64,000 bases of DNA. It comes from Antedon bifida (taxonomy: Eukaryota > Echinodermata > Crinoidea > Comatulida > Antedonidae). The notes under the pieces are model-generated. The model was not told where the DNA came from. It saw only the letters and a program-made list of their open reading frames with translations, and searched no databases. Shown piece by piece: positions 1 to 12,307 of the stretch (its first letter is position 1; each line of letters opens with the position of its first letter). The translations under genes were made by a program, and so were the position numbers. Location of the stretch: NCBI GenBank assembly GCA_963402885.1, contig OY727097.1, positions 3,162,001 to 3,226,000 on the forward strand, read 5' to 3'.

Positions 1-244
1 CTTGTGAACAGGATTGCCACCTTTACGGAGGATAGTGAATAAATTCACTTATGGTTATCCTTGGCAATTTGCATAAATATAAACAAACAAAACCACTGAG
101 CTTGCCTAATATGTCTGCTTTTCTGAATGTGTTTTTAATGTAAAAGAATTTGGGTCACTTTTTGGACTTCTGGTTTATATTGAGTGCAGTATTGAGAGAG
201 TCTACTGTACATAATAATTTTAATAATAATTTTTTTTTTTATAG

Positions 245-313
245 ACATGCAGATGTAATGAAAAAGATTATTCACACCGTAGCTGATGGAGGTGGAGAGC
301 TTGGGGTTCATTT
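245..313 (+). CDS. Weak internal exon candidate
   Basis: A T-rich tract ending in AG precedes an open 69-base segment, and GTATCC follows it as a possible donor. It would encode [20 protein letters not shown] and two or three more residues, which looks protein-like in composition. The family is not recognised and no phase-compatible partner exon was found in the window, so this is a guess from splice signals and composition only. Confidence 0.18.
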
Positions 314-625
314 GTATCCTTTTTATTCGTATTTATATACTTTGTTAAAAAATTGTTTTTCTTTATAACGTTCATAATACAGTACATGAACAAAAACAGA
401 CAAAAACCATCAAAGAAAAAAAAACGTCACTTTAAAAACAGCCTCCTACATTGACAAATATATAAATATTATAAGTAAATGTTCATATTGTAGTCAATGT
501 TTCAATTTATATATTGTACTACACACTTTTATGTCATTATCATCTAAAGAAGAATTTAAAAAAAATAAAGTCATGTTTAATTCTGTAATAACTTGGTCAT
601 GAACCAACTTCCATCACAAAACATG

Positions 626-895
626 TCTTGAAATTTAACTTGAATATCTTGAAATTTAAATTGAATATCTTGAAATTTAATTTGAATATCGTGAAATTTA
701 ATTTGAATATCGTGAAATTAAATTTGAATATCGTGAAATTAAATTTGAATATCTTAAAAATTCATCTGAAATATCTTGAAATTTAATTTGAATATCTTGA
801 AATTTAATTTGAATATCGTGAAATTTAATTTGAATATCTTGAAATTTAACTTGAATATCTTTGAATTTAACTTGAATATCTTACAATTTTACTTG
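626..895. repeat. 21-bp minisatellite
   Basis: About twelve copies of a 21-base unit (CTTGAAATTTAATTTGAATA plus T) run in tandem with small changes such as CTTG/CGTG and TTAA/TTTA. Because 21 is a multiple of three, one frame stays open as a heptapeptide repeat (KFNLNIL). That explains the small open frame starting at 776, which is not a gene. Confidence 0.9.
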
Positions 896-1573
896 AAAAA
901 ATTAGTAATTTCATATCAATATAGGATATATACAACTGTTTTTGATATGAATAGTTTGACTCACCATACGTTACAGTATTGTCATATACTTCACTTTCAA
1001 CTTTATTCACATTCACAAACAGTATAGTAACACATGGAAAACTAATAAAACACAGAACAAAAACAAATATAAATGTTTACACAAACAAAAAAAATTGATA
1101 TGAATAGTAAGTAAATAATAACTATTTAAAAACAATCTTCCCCATTTAAGTCAATAAAGATTAACCAACCCAACGATTCTGCTCGCCAACTTAAGTTCGT
1201 AACACTTGTTAGGTTGCCTTCAAATGCCAAATAAGGTAATTTTAATTAGCTGAGGCTGTTTGTAGGTTGTCATGGGCTTAAAGTATTACAGATCTATATC
1301 TGTTATTCCTGACCTTTAGATGTAATAACCTAATTTATAGGTTGTAGAAAATCTTATATGTCACCCGTAATGTATATATATATTATAGATATTTGAAATA
1401 AAACATTAGATTCCTAATACCTAACCACCAATTTTGACAAAAATAAGGGGATATTAATATTATGCCTTGATCTTGCTATATTTTGTAGCTGACTGCATCT
1501 AATATTAATCAACCTAGAACAACTGGACATGAAATCATTCTTGATTCAATCTTTGTTTTGACATTATTAAGCC

Positions 1574-1730
1574 TAAAGCCTTGTCTACACTATCAAACTT
1601 TATGTGACAAAAAAATGTGATGTGCCCATATATGGACATGATGATGTCATGTTGCTACGACATTTGGGTATATCACTACCTATCACACCTTTTTGTGTCA
1701 CAACTAGTTTGATAGTGTAGACAGAGCTTA
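1574..1730. mobile_element. MITE copy 1 (TA-flanked inverted-repeat family)
   Basis: The ends are inverted repeats sharing GTCTACACTATCAAACT, flanked by TA dinucleotides. The inner parts are also nearly palindromic (TTTATGTGACAAAAAAATGTG and its complement). There is no coding capacity. The TA target and the size of 150-190 bp suggest a Tc1/mariner-mobilised MITE, which is an inference. Confidence 0.85.
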
Positions 1731-1962
1731 ACTGAAGGATGGAGGCAAGGATTAGAATCAATTACCATCTTCATTGCAATGTGTAAACAAATTAAGTTTA
1801 AATGATTATATTTATGGGATTAAACCACTCAGTGAAATACAGTAATTGCTTTTTAATGTATTCCTGGTTATAATCTACAAATACCTATTCTAAGGATTAG
1901 TATGTTTGTATGACTACAGACATGTTAATTGTTTTTATGGAATAACATTCTCCGGGGTTACA

Positions 1963-2127
1963 TAAAGCTCTGTCTACACTATCAAACTATGTGACAAAAA
2001 AAAATGTGATGTAATCATATATAGACACGATGATGTCATACCACTACCATATTTGGGCATATCACTACCATATTTGGGCACATCACACTTTTTTGTCGAA
2101 CTAGTTTGATAGTGTAGACAGAGCTTA
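1963..2127. mobile_element. MITE copy 2
   Basis: Same family as the copy at 1574: it starts TAAAGCTCTGTCTACACTAT and ends with the complementary sequence and TA. It contains an internal short duplication of the CACTACCATATTTGGGCA segment. Confidence 0.85.
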
Positions 2128-2286
2128 AGTCTTAACTCGACTCCAAAACACCTGCTATAAGACTTTGTTTATATTTATATTATTTGATTAAATTCATTTA
2201 TTGACATTTTGTCAAGAATGCTTTAATGAATAAGAATATTAATTACATTTTTTTCAGTTTATATAACAATTGTATTCTTTAACCAG

Positions 2287-2374
2287 ATTGTGATAGATAT
2301 CTTTTGATTTTCTTGAAGTTTGTCCAAGCAGTAATTCCTACCATAGAATATGATTATACACGCCATTTTACAAT
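2287..2374 (+). CDS. Weak internal exon candidate
   Basis: A pyrimidine-rich tract ending CCAG precedes an 88-base open segment followed by GTAGGT. The conceptual peptide includes [20 protein letters not shown], a plausible protein composition. No family is recognised and no adjoining exon in a compatible phase was identified. Confidence 0.2.
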
Positions 2375-2430
2375 GTAGGTAGCTACCCCTTCCACTCCCT
2401 TCTGTGTCACTCCCCCTTTCTCACATTGTA

Positions 2431-2610
2431 AGGTACAGTCTGCGGATGCAAGGTTACGTTTGTGCTTTACTCCTGTCTTGCACGTTAAACTGGTGGTTAT
2501 GCGATTTATTACAATATGTAAGGTACAGTCTGCGGATGCAAGGTTACGTTTGTGCTTTACTTCCGTCTTGCATGTTAAACTGGTGATTACGCAATTATTA
2601 CAATATGTAT
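2431..2610. repeat. 90-bp tandem duplication
   Basis: Two successive copies of a 90-base unit start with AGGTACAGTCTGCGGATGCA at 2431 and 2521. They differ at only a few positions. The open frame here simply translates the duplication. Confidence 0.85.
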
Positions 2611-3148
2611 GTATTGCATTTTGGATATAACTTTATAATCATCATTATTAATCTCAGCATCACCATTATCCTATTCCTATCCATAGCCAATTTTTGGAAT
2701 AAAATTAATTGAAAATAGTCATTTTAATACAAAATGATAATAATAATATAGAATAGTTAATAATATCATTTATCAATTTCTATCTATGTAAATCATTTCT
2801 AAAAAAATTACTTGATAATTCTGTAATTAATTAACAATTCTCTAATTCCAAATCTTTAAAATAGTACAATGTCTTCCTAATTTCTCATGTACAGTATATG
2901 ATTTTGTTATTGGTTTTATTATTACGATGTAAACAAATGATTTTTGATGTAAGGCTTAAAGGATGTAGATATAATAAGCCTACATACAGTATAATGGTGA
3001 TCCTATATACTGTTGTACATGTTAAAGTGAAACACTGTAATATGTGTATGTGCGCTGTGTATTACTGTACACAATTGTATGTGCAATCTAGTTTGGACTA
3101 CTATTGGGCAACTATCTACATTATTGTACTGTGTTTTTTTATGTTGAC

Positions 3149-3335
3149 TATTGGCTCTGTCTACACTATCAAACTTTATGCGACAAAAAAATGTGATGTG
3201 CCCATATAGGGACATGATGATGTCATATCACTACCATATTTGAGCACATCAATACCATATTTGGGCACATCAATACCATATTTGGGAACATCAAACTTGT
3301 TTTGTCGAACTAGTTTGAGTGTAGACAGAGCTTTA
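3149..3335. mobile_element. MITE copy 3
   Basis: Same family as the copy at 1574. The left end is GGCTCTGTCTACACTATCAA and the right end GTGTAGACAGAGCTTTA. The interior carries three short tandem copies of ATTTGGGCACATCAATACC, so copies of this family expand internally. Confidence 0.85.
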
Positions 3336-3791
3336 TAGGATGTCTCCATGTGGCCCTGAACAACTCTTATATACCATACCAACTCTATGTGTTGTCTATT
3401 ATACGTATACAACGTCATCGATGTCAAGTACAGTATATCTGATATCAAAGACAAAAAGCTATTAAATTTCCTGGAATACTGTACACTGTAATTGTGTTTA
3501 AGTAGTGAGTGTGTGACATTAACAAAATGCCCACTTAAGATATGTCATCTACTGGGGTACTAAGTGACTGGTTAAGTGATTTTAAGTGAGTTAATTAATG
3601 TTACTACTAGTATGGAATAGAAGGTAAGGTGCTTGCCTGTCAATTCCAGTGCACTGGTTCATTCCGTTATTTTTATCTCCCAATGTTATAGCTCATATTA
3701 TTTAGTAGTTAACTTAAGTAACTCCTAACTTATATTATTATGATTAGATTTTCGTGATCAATCGTGTTTCCCATTTCCATGTGTCCATCTC

Positions 3792-3928
3792 TAAAGCTCT
3801 GTCTACATTATCAAACTAGTTTGACAAAAATAATGTGAAGTCCAAACATGGTAGTATTATGACATCATCCATATATGGCATATTACATTTTTTTGTCACA
3901 TAAAGTTTGATAGTGTAGACAGAGTTTA
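3792..3928. mobile_element. MITE copy 4 (opposite orientation)
   Basis: This 137-bp copy has TA at both ends and the shared TIR core GTCTACATTATCAAACT. The inner asymmetric segment is reversed relative to the copies at 1574 and 1963, so it inserted in the other orientation. Confidence 0.85.
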
Positions 3929-5551
3929 AAACGTCAGTGGATGTGTATCAAATATTGCATGGTAAATACACAGTATATTGCCTCCACTTTATGTATTAAC
4001 TGCAAAAGTATTAGTTGTAGTGTAGAATTTATATAAGATTAGTATTTTAATAAAAACACGCAATTCACAAGTCAACATATACAATATAGTTACTCATCTA
4101 AAAATAGAAAAATTGATGTAGCTGGCTTAGTAGACACTAATAAATTTATTGTAAATTATGTAAATTATAGTAAGACTTTAATGGTTTCTTTATTCAGCTC
4201 TTAAAATTCTAGGCCAAAGTTCAACACATTAATGGAATAAATTGTAAAAAGTAACTTTTGGGCATCATACCACCATCTTACATTTAAGTCTGTTTTCTTC
4301 GCACATGTTCTTTCTTCATTTAACTGAAGAGGCTCCTACAAGAACAGAGCACGATTTATTTATTTTTTCATACGAGAGTTCCTAATTAATGATATCGGAT
4401 GCACTGAGTGGAATTTTCCAATTCATGTTTCTAAAAAAGCATTGATTAAAAGCACAATAATGGTGTCTAACTCGTGTTCCAATCAATAGACCACAGCATT
4501 AGACACTTCATTAATTGTGTTTACATCAAATACACACTGTGTATCGGGTAACTAATCATTACAGATAAATATGTACATTCATTTCATTTATAGATTAAAA
4601 TGTTTATGTGTACTCATTACAAATTTAGCACTGACTATGCTTCCAATTAAATTTCCTAAAAAAAGATATTACAGTGTTATAAATATCTAACCGAGATTAA
4701 TACTCTTACTACCATAATACCTATATTATGATTAAATATTATTTTTGTTGTGGTATGATGGAACAAAAAATAAATTGTACAAAATGTGTATAAACAAACA
4801 TAAAACGCCATTTTATCAAAACACCTCTATTCAAGGGACATGACCCCTATTAAGTGGACACTTAGGTCCTGAAGGTGTCCCCTTATGGGGTTCTCCTGTA
4901 CTGTATAACTAATCAGTGGTGGATCCAGAATGTTTAAATAGGTGGGGGGGGGGGACCCAGGGCCTAAACATAGCGAAATGAAGGGCTGAGCTTAATTTTG
5001 ATGTCCTATCTTTCGCCCCTGTTATTAAAATAATATGCATCTGGTTGCAAATTGCCTAGGGATTTGCAGGTTTTTTTAGATGTCTATAAATGTATTAATA
5101 GATAACTGATAATCTATATGCTACGCAAATGCAATAGCAGTACAAAATAGCTAACCTACTAATAATTAAATGTTCTATTTAATTACTCAGAAATGTATTT
5201 TGATTTATACTATTATTTTATCATTATACATCGAAATTTATTTTAGATGAGTTCTACAGAATCATTAATGTATTATTTTTAGTGTTTTTAGTGGAAATTT
5301 GTCTAAAAAATGTTTCTTAATATTTTTAGTTTACCTTCTCTGATATTTAGTGATTTTTTATATTTATTCTGTTGGTTATTAGTTGATCTGTACAATAAAG
5401 GTATATATTCTAAATGAAACTATAATTGTTTCATACTTTAGTCAAGAGACTAATAATAAATTGTGAAAAATAAAACATGAAAAATGTCTGGAATTTTTTT
5501 TTATGTGAGTTGACAGAGGAAGATTCAGTTGAGGGGGAGCAAGGCTAGCCT

Positions 5552-5736
5552 TAAACTCCGTCTACACTATCACACTTTATGTGACAAAAACATGTGATGT
5601 ACCCATATATGGACACGATGACATTTCACCATCATATCATCACCATATCACTACTATTATATTTGGGCACATACACTTCTTTTGTCAAACTACAGTAGTC
5701 AAACTACAGTAGTTTGACGATGTAGACAGAGTTTTA
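5552..5736. mobile_element. MITE copy 5
   Basis: TA-flanked copy with the left end CTCCGTCTACACTATCACAC and the diverged right end GACGATGTAGACAGAG. It carries short internal duplications (ATCACCATATCACTA and CAAACTACAGTAGT). Confidence 0.8.
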
Positions 5737-5829
5737 GGTTGTGAGGGGGAGAGGTGTTGGAGCCTCTAGGGGAATTCACCCCATTTCTTGACAGCTAAAT
5801 ACATTAATTTATGAACTACTTTTTTATAT

Positions 5830-5989
5830 CTATTATGTTAGCGCGTCATGCGAGATCTTTGCGTCGATAAGTTGCAGTTTAAAGTCTCCTAAAGATTCAA
5901 CCAATCAGAACACAGATTACTTTTTTTCTGGCAGTCGCTGCCACACTCTGAGCTCCCTCCGCGCGGCGGCAAAAAGCAGACGACACACA
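5830..5989 (+). promoter_or_regulatory. GC-rich promoter-like patch with possible untranslated first exon
   Basis: Within AT-rich DNA this patch is CpG-rich (GCGCGTCATGCGAG, then CTCCCTCCGCGCGGCGGC). It has a CCAAT box (CAACCAATCAGA near 5,899) and ends at a strong splice donor, GTAAGTAC, at 5,990. This is how a promoter plus non-coding first exon of a plus-strand gene would look. No coding exon that clearly belongs to it was found downstream. Confidence 0.35.
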
Positions 5990-6590
5990 GTAAGTACAAA
6001 AAGTATGAGGCACTGGTCCTGTACAAACCCAGATGAAAACTATTTATTCCCAGTTTATTGGAGGAAAATATTACTTTATGGAATGTTATTACAACATTAT
6101 AAGGATCACTACCAGGCAGTCAATTAATGCAAACCTGGGAGCAGAAGCTGGTATGTTCATAATGAAAAGTTAGGCCTGGCTATTGGGGTCTCTGACTGAG
6201 AATGAAGGAGACTTGGCTTGCGTGTTTGGAGGTTGGTGATGTACTTAGCCACCTTAGCTCCAATTGCATTATAGGCCTAGGGAGATAGACAGTAGTACTT
6301 TTATATGAGTAGGATAAAATTAAGTAGCTTTGTTCTAAGTTAATTTGTCTTCATATAAGCCTCGGATGTTGTCAGTATAGAGGAAGGGTTCCTGGGAGTG
6401 ACCTGCAAATTTTATCAAATCTATGTAGGCCTAATTCATAAAACATCTTGCAGCTTGCTTCAGCAACCATCACTTATTTATGATTTTTGTTATTTTATAG
6501 GCAATAACATTAACATTTTTCTTGCTACTATTTCTACTCAAATATGAGTTTCTAAGCCATTGCAATATAATATCCTTTCACATGAACATT

Positions 6591-6748
6591 AATGTTAACA
6601 TAGGCTTAGATCAAAATAATTTTATAAATGTCATAGTGTGTGGGAATATCACATGTATAGCCCCACATCAACATAATGTTAACATAGGCTTAGATCAAAA
6701 TAATGTTATAAATGTCATAGTGTGTGGGGATATCTCATGCATAGCCCC
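6591..6748. repeat. 84-bp tandem duplication
   Basis: AATGTTAACATAGGCTTAGA begins at 6591 and again at 6675, giving two near-identical copies of an 84-base unit. The unit length is divisible by three, which keeps a short frame open. That frame is not considered a gene. Confidence 0.85.
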
Positions 6749-9379
6749 AAGAGACAGTATCAGAGTCAAATAAAAAAGTAAAACACAGCGAGGTATTAAA
6801 TATAGTAACAACCTTATGAAATCTTGTAAGTTCAGAAAATATCACAAGTATTCTTGATTATCATCACAATACTTGATTGACGCAAAACCAACTTCAAAGT
6901 AGTTATTAAATTATTATCTGATCTCGACTAGTTACATGTCTAGGCTAAACTAAACAAAAACCTCTACTATATCAGCAATCTTATTAAAACCATTTCCACA
7001 CTCAATACAAATTCATCTTCTCCAGCACGACATTTACATCTTCATGTTCTTCACCATGACATTTACATACCCGCATCTCATTACACGTGCGTCTTGTACA
7101 CATAAAACAGTCAGGGGCACCTTACAGCTCCTGTCATAAATGACATATCATTTCTTTGTGTTATAAATATTATGTTAAGTATTATACATTATTATTATAG
7201 CGATTTCAGTATGTTATAAAACATTTTATATCGTAAACCATTATATGAGTATGTATACGACATCATTTCAAAACAGTACATGAATAATAAAATGTTGGAA
7301 TCATTTTATACATTTTTAATAACATTTTATAATTATATAACATGTAGTACATTTTCTAATAGTATAACAATTTTATCATCAGGAATACAAAAAAATGTGG
7401 CAGGCTAAAACAAATTGGGACATCAACAGTATGCATCCATATAGAGAATTATATTTTTATGTTCAATTCATCTTAAAATTAGAAATCTTCATATAGTTGG
7501 TGTCACATTTTAAAATTAATTTCCGTAGTTGAATTGTAATAAATAAACCAAAATAATTGAGGACATACATTGGCTATTAATAGAAACATTTAATTAAGAA
7601 ATAACATGTATAGTGATAATAATAATTTACTGTAATAAGATACTGAAAAAGCAATTATTATAACATTATAATAGAACTTGTAACCCTAAAAGGTTTCTTT
7701 ATCCATCCTTATTTAAAACATGGATATTATAAATAATAAAAAGGGTATTTTTGTATAAAATTTAATAAAAACAAAACACAGCATCAGTAAGGAGAATTGA
7801 TTTTTAAAAATTGTATTTCAAGTATTCATAACATGTTGTCTAATAAAGAAAACAATTATTACATTTTAATCAAAACTTGCCATACATCCTCGGGGGATTT
7901 CTTTTATTAAAATCGTTAAAACATTGTATTATTGCTAATAAAATATTACTTTCTACTAAACACAATAATAAATCCTATGAGAAATGTCTTTATTGAAATC
8001 ATTAAAACATTACAAGGCTATGATGAAAATTGATAAATTCCCTACATACATAAAATAAGCATTTTCTAATAAAAAAATTCTATACCTCAAGCTATACCAG
8101 AACATTCAGGGGAGAGAGAGAGAGAAGTTCACGCTTTATTTCTCTCACGTTTTCTAAATTTGGATTCGTCCAACACTTCTCATAATCGTAAAAGCATTAC
8201 AAGATATTAGCATTAGGAAAATTAATGAACCAACAATTTAATCTCTATATCAATGTTTACGTTATTGGATATCATGCATAATATACAGTATCTTTGCTAA
8301 TAATCTATAAACAGAACTTGAGATAAACATGAAATGAAAATAATTTATATACCATTTTTTTTCTTTAATGTGATCATCAAGGATTCCGTACTTTATGTAA
8401 ACTGTTTATTATAGATGATCTAAACAATCTTTAAAAATTTATTTTTAAACCTATCACAATAAATGTCGCATTTTCGTGACATATTGTTTAACATATAAAC
8501 AGATTTATGGTGATTAGTGGCACAAGTTGGCTTCTGTTCCACAATCCTATTGTTCTTACAACATATCACTAGACAACAAAAGGTTACTACTGTAATAATA
8601 TCAGTAAATTGTAATATTGTATTGTATTCAATATTTTTTTGTGTTTTACTAAGATTCATTTTTTTTTTTTTTTCAACTTGAACGCTTCATTTGTTTTATC
8701 ATTTTCGTATATTTATCTGTAATTATTGTTTAAGTGATAATTTTTTTCCGTGTGCTTGGCTTAATACCGTTCTGATGATTAACGAAGGTGACCATATCCT
8801 AAAGTTTTCAACTTATTTGGTCACCTTCCACACTCATCATACTTTTTTTAAATCTGAATATATAAGTAAAATGTATATTGATGTGTGTGGAAAAGAATTA
8901 ATAAACAAACAAACAATTTAAATAAACTGTTTACAAAAACTATACAATAATTTTCTGATCAATCTCATTATTGTACATCTCAAAGGTGTTTCCACATAAA
9001 GTGTTTTTAGCAAGTTCTCAAAGTTTATGGAGGTTAAATTACATTTTGTTAGTCACAGGTTTTAAAGATTTTTTCTTAGTATTTCGAGAAGATTGTGTTT
9101 GTGACGACCACGTCAACTGTGAATGATAGAGACTGGTATACCACACCATGGAGGAAAAAATAATTGTTTTCATTCATGACCACACCGTGCACCTATAATT
9201 ATTTCTACTGATTTTCATGATCTGGGATAGAAAAGGGTTTAACTACTTGCATTGTAGATTTAGATACTTTTTTCTGATATCAATTTTCTGAGAAAAATAA
9301 TATTCTGAAAAATTCAAATACCCTTAAAATCTTTAAAGACAATGTGTAATTTAATAACAAAAATGTGTCCTTGTGTTGT

Positions 9380-9525
9380 TGTTGTTTGTCTAATTTACTA
9401 ACTTTAAAATTTTGATTTTAATTTTTTATGTTTTTAATGTTATACGGCCCCATGGAAGAACACCTTTCTGGTGAACAAGTTTTTCTTTCCGTTTGCAAAA
9501 ATAAAGATTTTATTATTATTATTAA
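9380..9525 (+). mobile_element. Probable 5'-truncated LINE 3' tail
   Basis: The segment TATACGGCCCCATGGAAGAA, followed by AATAAAGATTT and a (TTA)n tract, is the typical 3' end of CR1/L2-like non-LTR elements: an untranslated tail, a polyadenylation signal and a microsatellite. No coding part remains. The family attribution is from memory of such tails and was not checked by search. Confidence 0.5.
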
Positions 9526-12009
9526 GATGTAGTTATGACTACATACACATACATGACACTACTTGTTTTATAGCGTGTAGAAAATAATAATTTCATTGAA
9601 ATTTTCCACCGTAGGCTCTGCATATCATCATGTGTCGAATGCTATAATATCAGTCTGTATGAATGCTGTTAGATTAAATCTTCAACACTGTATCATAATT
9701 AATTCACACTTTACACATTCAGGATTAAATGCATTTATTTTTATCTCAACTAATACTAACCATGTACAGCAGACATAACATATTAATGTATACTTTATAA
9801 TATAGATACAACTATTGATTATATTTTTTTACAATATTCAATTAAAAAATTGTACATTATCAAAATTAATTGACATAAGAATAACTGTTCAGAATAAATA
9901 TAATAAATTTATGTTCTGATTTATAATTTTAATTATAGAAACAATTTACAAATAAAATACCATTTACATTATTTTATTTTAAAAATGGGAAGAACATTTA
10001 AAAATACTGTAGGTTTAATATCACAACCACTATAATAACTACACACATTTTCTTCTGTCTTTCTTTCTCTCTTTTTAGTTACCCATAAATATAAATTATA
10101 AATATTGTAACATACAAAAAATAATAACAAGGGCTAAAAATAGTTAAAACTAATAAAGTTCAGCCCCTAAAACTCTTCTGCATCTCTCCCCTCCCTCTCC
10201 CCCACATACAGTAGTACAGTAAACCTCTAGGATGCAAACTACTTTCAAGGAATGACTTGGGTACAGGAAAAATAAAATAAGCAGTTTCTTTTCGGCAAAC
10301 TATACATATATATCAAAATATTAAAACATGTTTTCGATATAAAATGCAATATTAAAGTGAGTAAAAAGAACATTCATAGACTTGGCAAGTTTTAATAATT
10401 ACATTATTTTACAGCAAAACTTAATTTGTAAAAAATAATAATCCAGAGTTCCTAAATATACAACAAGGTAATTTAATTATAAATAGAAAGGATTTAGCTA
10501 TTAAATAATGTATAAAATTACAAAATATAGAATAGAAAATATGTAATCACTGAGTATATAACAGAGGTATTAAAAGCCTATATTATTAAATAACAACAAA
10601 AAATGCAACCTGAACTTGTATTATTACAAATTAAATATTAATATGCGAAGACGGGGAAACAATTTTGTTTAAATGTCATGGGGTAACATCACAATTTTAA
10701 AAACAAAATGCTGCACAGTCTACAGTAATATTTTACATTTGAAACTACAAAGAAACCCAAATGTCACGATTTTCAGCAAAATATTATAGATCTAGCAAAA
10801 ACCATTTGTCGACATCACAACCATGAATTTATATTTACAGTACTGAACATTCATATTGGGGATTTGGCCATGTCACTGTGAACTTGGTATATTATTAGTA
10901 TAAATGGTATCTCAGGTTTAAACAGGACCTTTTACTAAGTACGGCATTACGATACACTCTTGGGAATCATACTGGACCTCACAACTATGTTTTTTTGTTA
11001 CATTATTATACATTCTACTGTATGTGATCAACTACACATGGTTTAATACTGAGGGTTTAATTTGGGTCACAACACTATTATACACTACATTATAGTATCA
11101 GTAGGATATAAACTATCTGTCTATATGCATTAAAGTAGTTAGCCCTACAGCAGAATGATATATGATCTATACACTAATGTAAATTATCGATTATCTTGAC
11201 TTCATTTATGACAGAAAGTCACAGAAAGTCTTTCATTGGGCTTGAATATTTTGTTTTAATTTCATTCTCTTTTGTGTGTACGTTTGGGAAATTGGTGACT
11301 TGGGAGGAGTGTTGTTGAAATATTTGCTTGAATTTGTTAATTTGTTTTTCATGCTTCTATAGGAATGCTTATACCTGATTATTTTATCATTGTAGGAATA
11401 TAGGACATATTTTAAAATTAGTGTTGCTATTGATATTAACCTTTGACCTTAAAATAAGAATAAGAGGGTATATCAATAGTTTCATAATTGACATCCATAC
11501 TCTATAAATCGGGTTTTCATATTCTCAATACTGTATCCAACATCAGTGTACTATATTTGTTCGTTGAAACCCCGAGCTCTACTGTAATTAAATTATTATA
11601 GTGTGAATCTGAATTATTCATGAGATAATAAAGAGTTTTATGATCTAGTTTCCCTGCTGTGTTGTCATAAAAACCCTTGCAACATTTGATGTGCGATTTT
11701 TTTCATAAGGTAGTTTTTATCCCTGGAGAAATTAGATGATGATTCACCCTGCTTCATTTAATGCGTATGGGTTGTTTTACAACCATTCCTCATAGAGTTT
11801 TCTAAAATTGGCACAGACAAAGTTAATCATATACAAATGCAATTGGCAAGATATAGAAGTGTTTTACATACCCTTTTTGTATTGGATTTGGGCCTTCGGA
11901 ACTCAACTCTAAATTTGGCACCATATTATGTTTTAAGCCTATAAAGGTCCACAATTTTTTATAGAATTTGTCAGAAGATTAATGCCATCCTTGATAATTA
12001 CTACAATTT

Positions 12010-12217
12010 GTACATTTGTCAACTAAACTGTACAATTGTCACCCAAAACTGTACATTTGTCACCAAAACTGTACATTTGTCACCCAAGACCCTACATTTG
12101 TCACCAATACCCTACATTTGCCACCCAAGACCCAACATTTGTCACCCAAGACCCAACATTTGTCACCCAAGTCCCAACATTTGTCACCCAAGACCCAACA
12201 TTTGTCACCCAAGACCC
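12010..12217. repeat. 21-bp minisatellite at the LHFPL 3' side
   Basis: About nine to ten tandem copies of ACATTTGTCACCCAAGACCC plus A. As with the repeat at 626, the 21-base period leaves all three plus frames open for a while, giving spurious frames such as (TFVTQDP)n. It lies about 90 bases beyond the LHFPL stop codon and may be in that gene's 3' untranslated region. Confidence 0.85.
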
Positions 12218-12307
12218 CAAGTGATTTTCACAAGGTTGTCATAGCTTGTACCCCCTTGCATCAATTTGTCACAAGGTCGTAGTAGCCTGACCCCCTTGCT
12301 GTGTGTG

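Larger units (their letters stand above)
1..5551. other. Intergenic or intronic, repeat-rich AT DNA
   Basis: No long open frame or recognisable gene is visible. The stretch holds a 21-bp minisatellite, four MITE copies, a 90-bp tandem duplication and two weak exon candidates, all listed separately. The sequence near 4,914 (CAGTGGTGGATCCAGAAT followed by a G-run) resembles the end of a hAT-type MITE, but no matching right end was found. Confidence 0.6.
5990..12307. other. Long non-coding AT-rich stretch
   Basis: No convincing exon is seen on either strand. It contains an 84-bp tandem duplication, a probable LINE 3' tail and a 21-bp minisatellite next to the LHFPL 3' end, all listed separately. 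The rest is AT-rich sequence with simple A and T runs. Confidence 0.5.

Noticed and set aside
776..1027. 83-residue frame with heptad repeats
   Set aside because: It is the translation of the 21-bp minisatellite; there is no splice or start context and no family similarity.
4910..4980. hAT-type MITE starting CAGTGGTGGATCC
   Set aside because: Only one end resembles such elements; no inverted partner or target-site duplication was found.
12008..12282. Three overlapping plus-strand frames of 62-88 residues
   Set aside because: All three frames are open only because the 21-bp minisatellite lacks stops; they are not genes.
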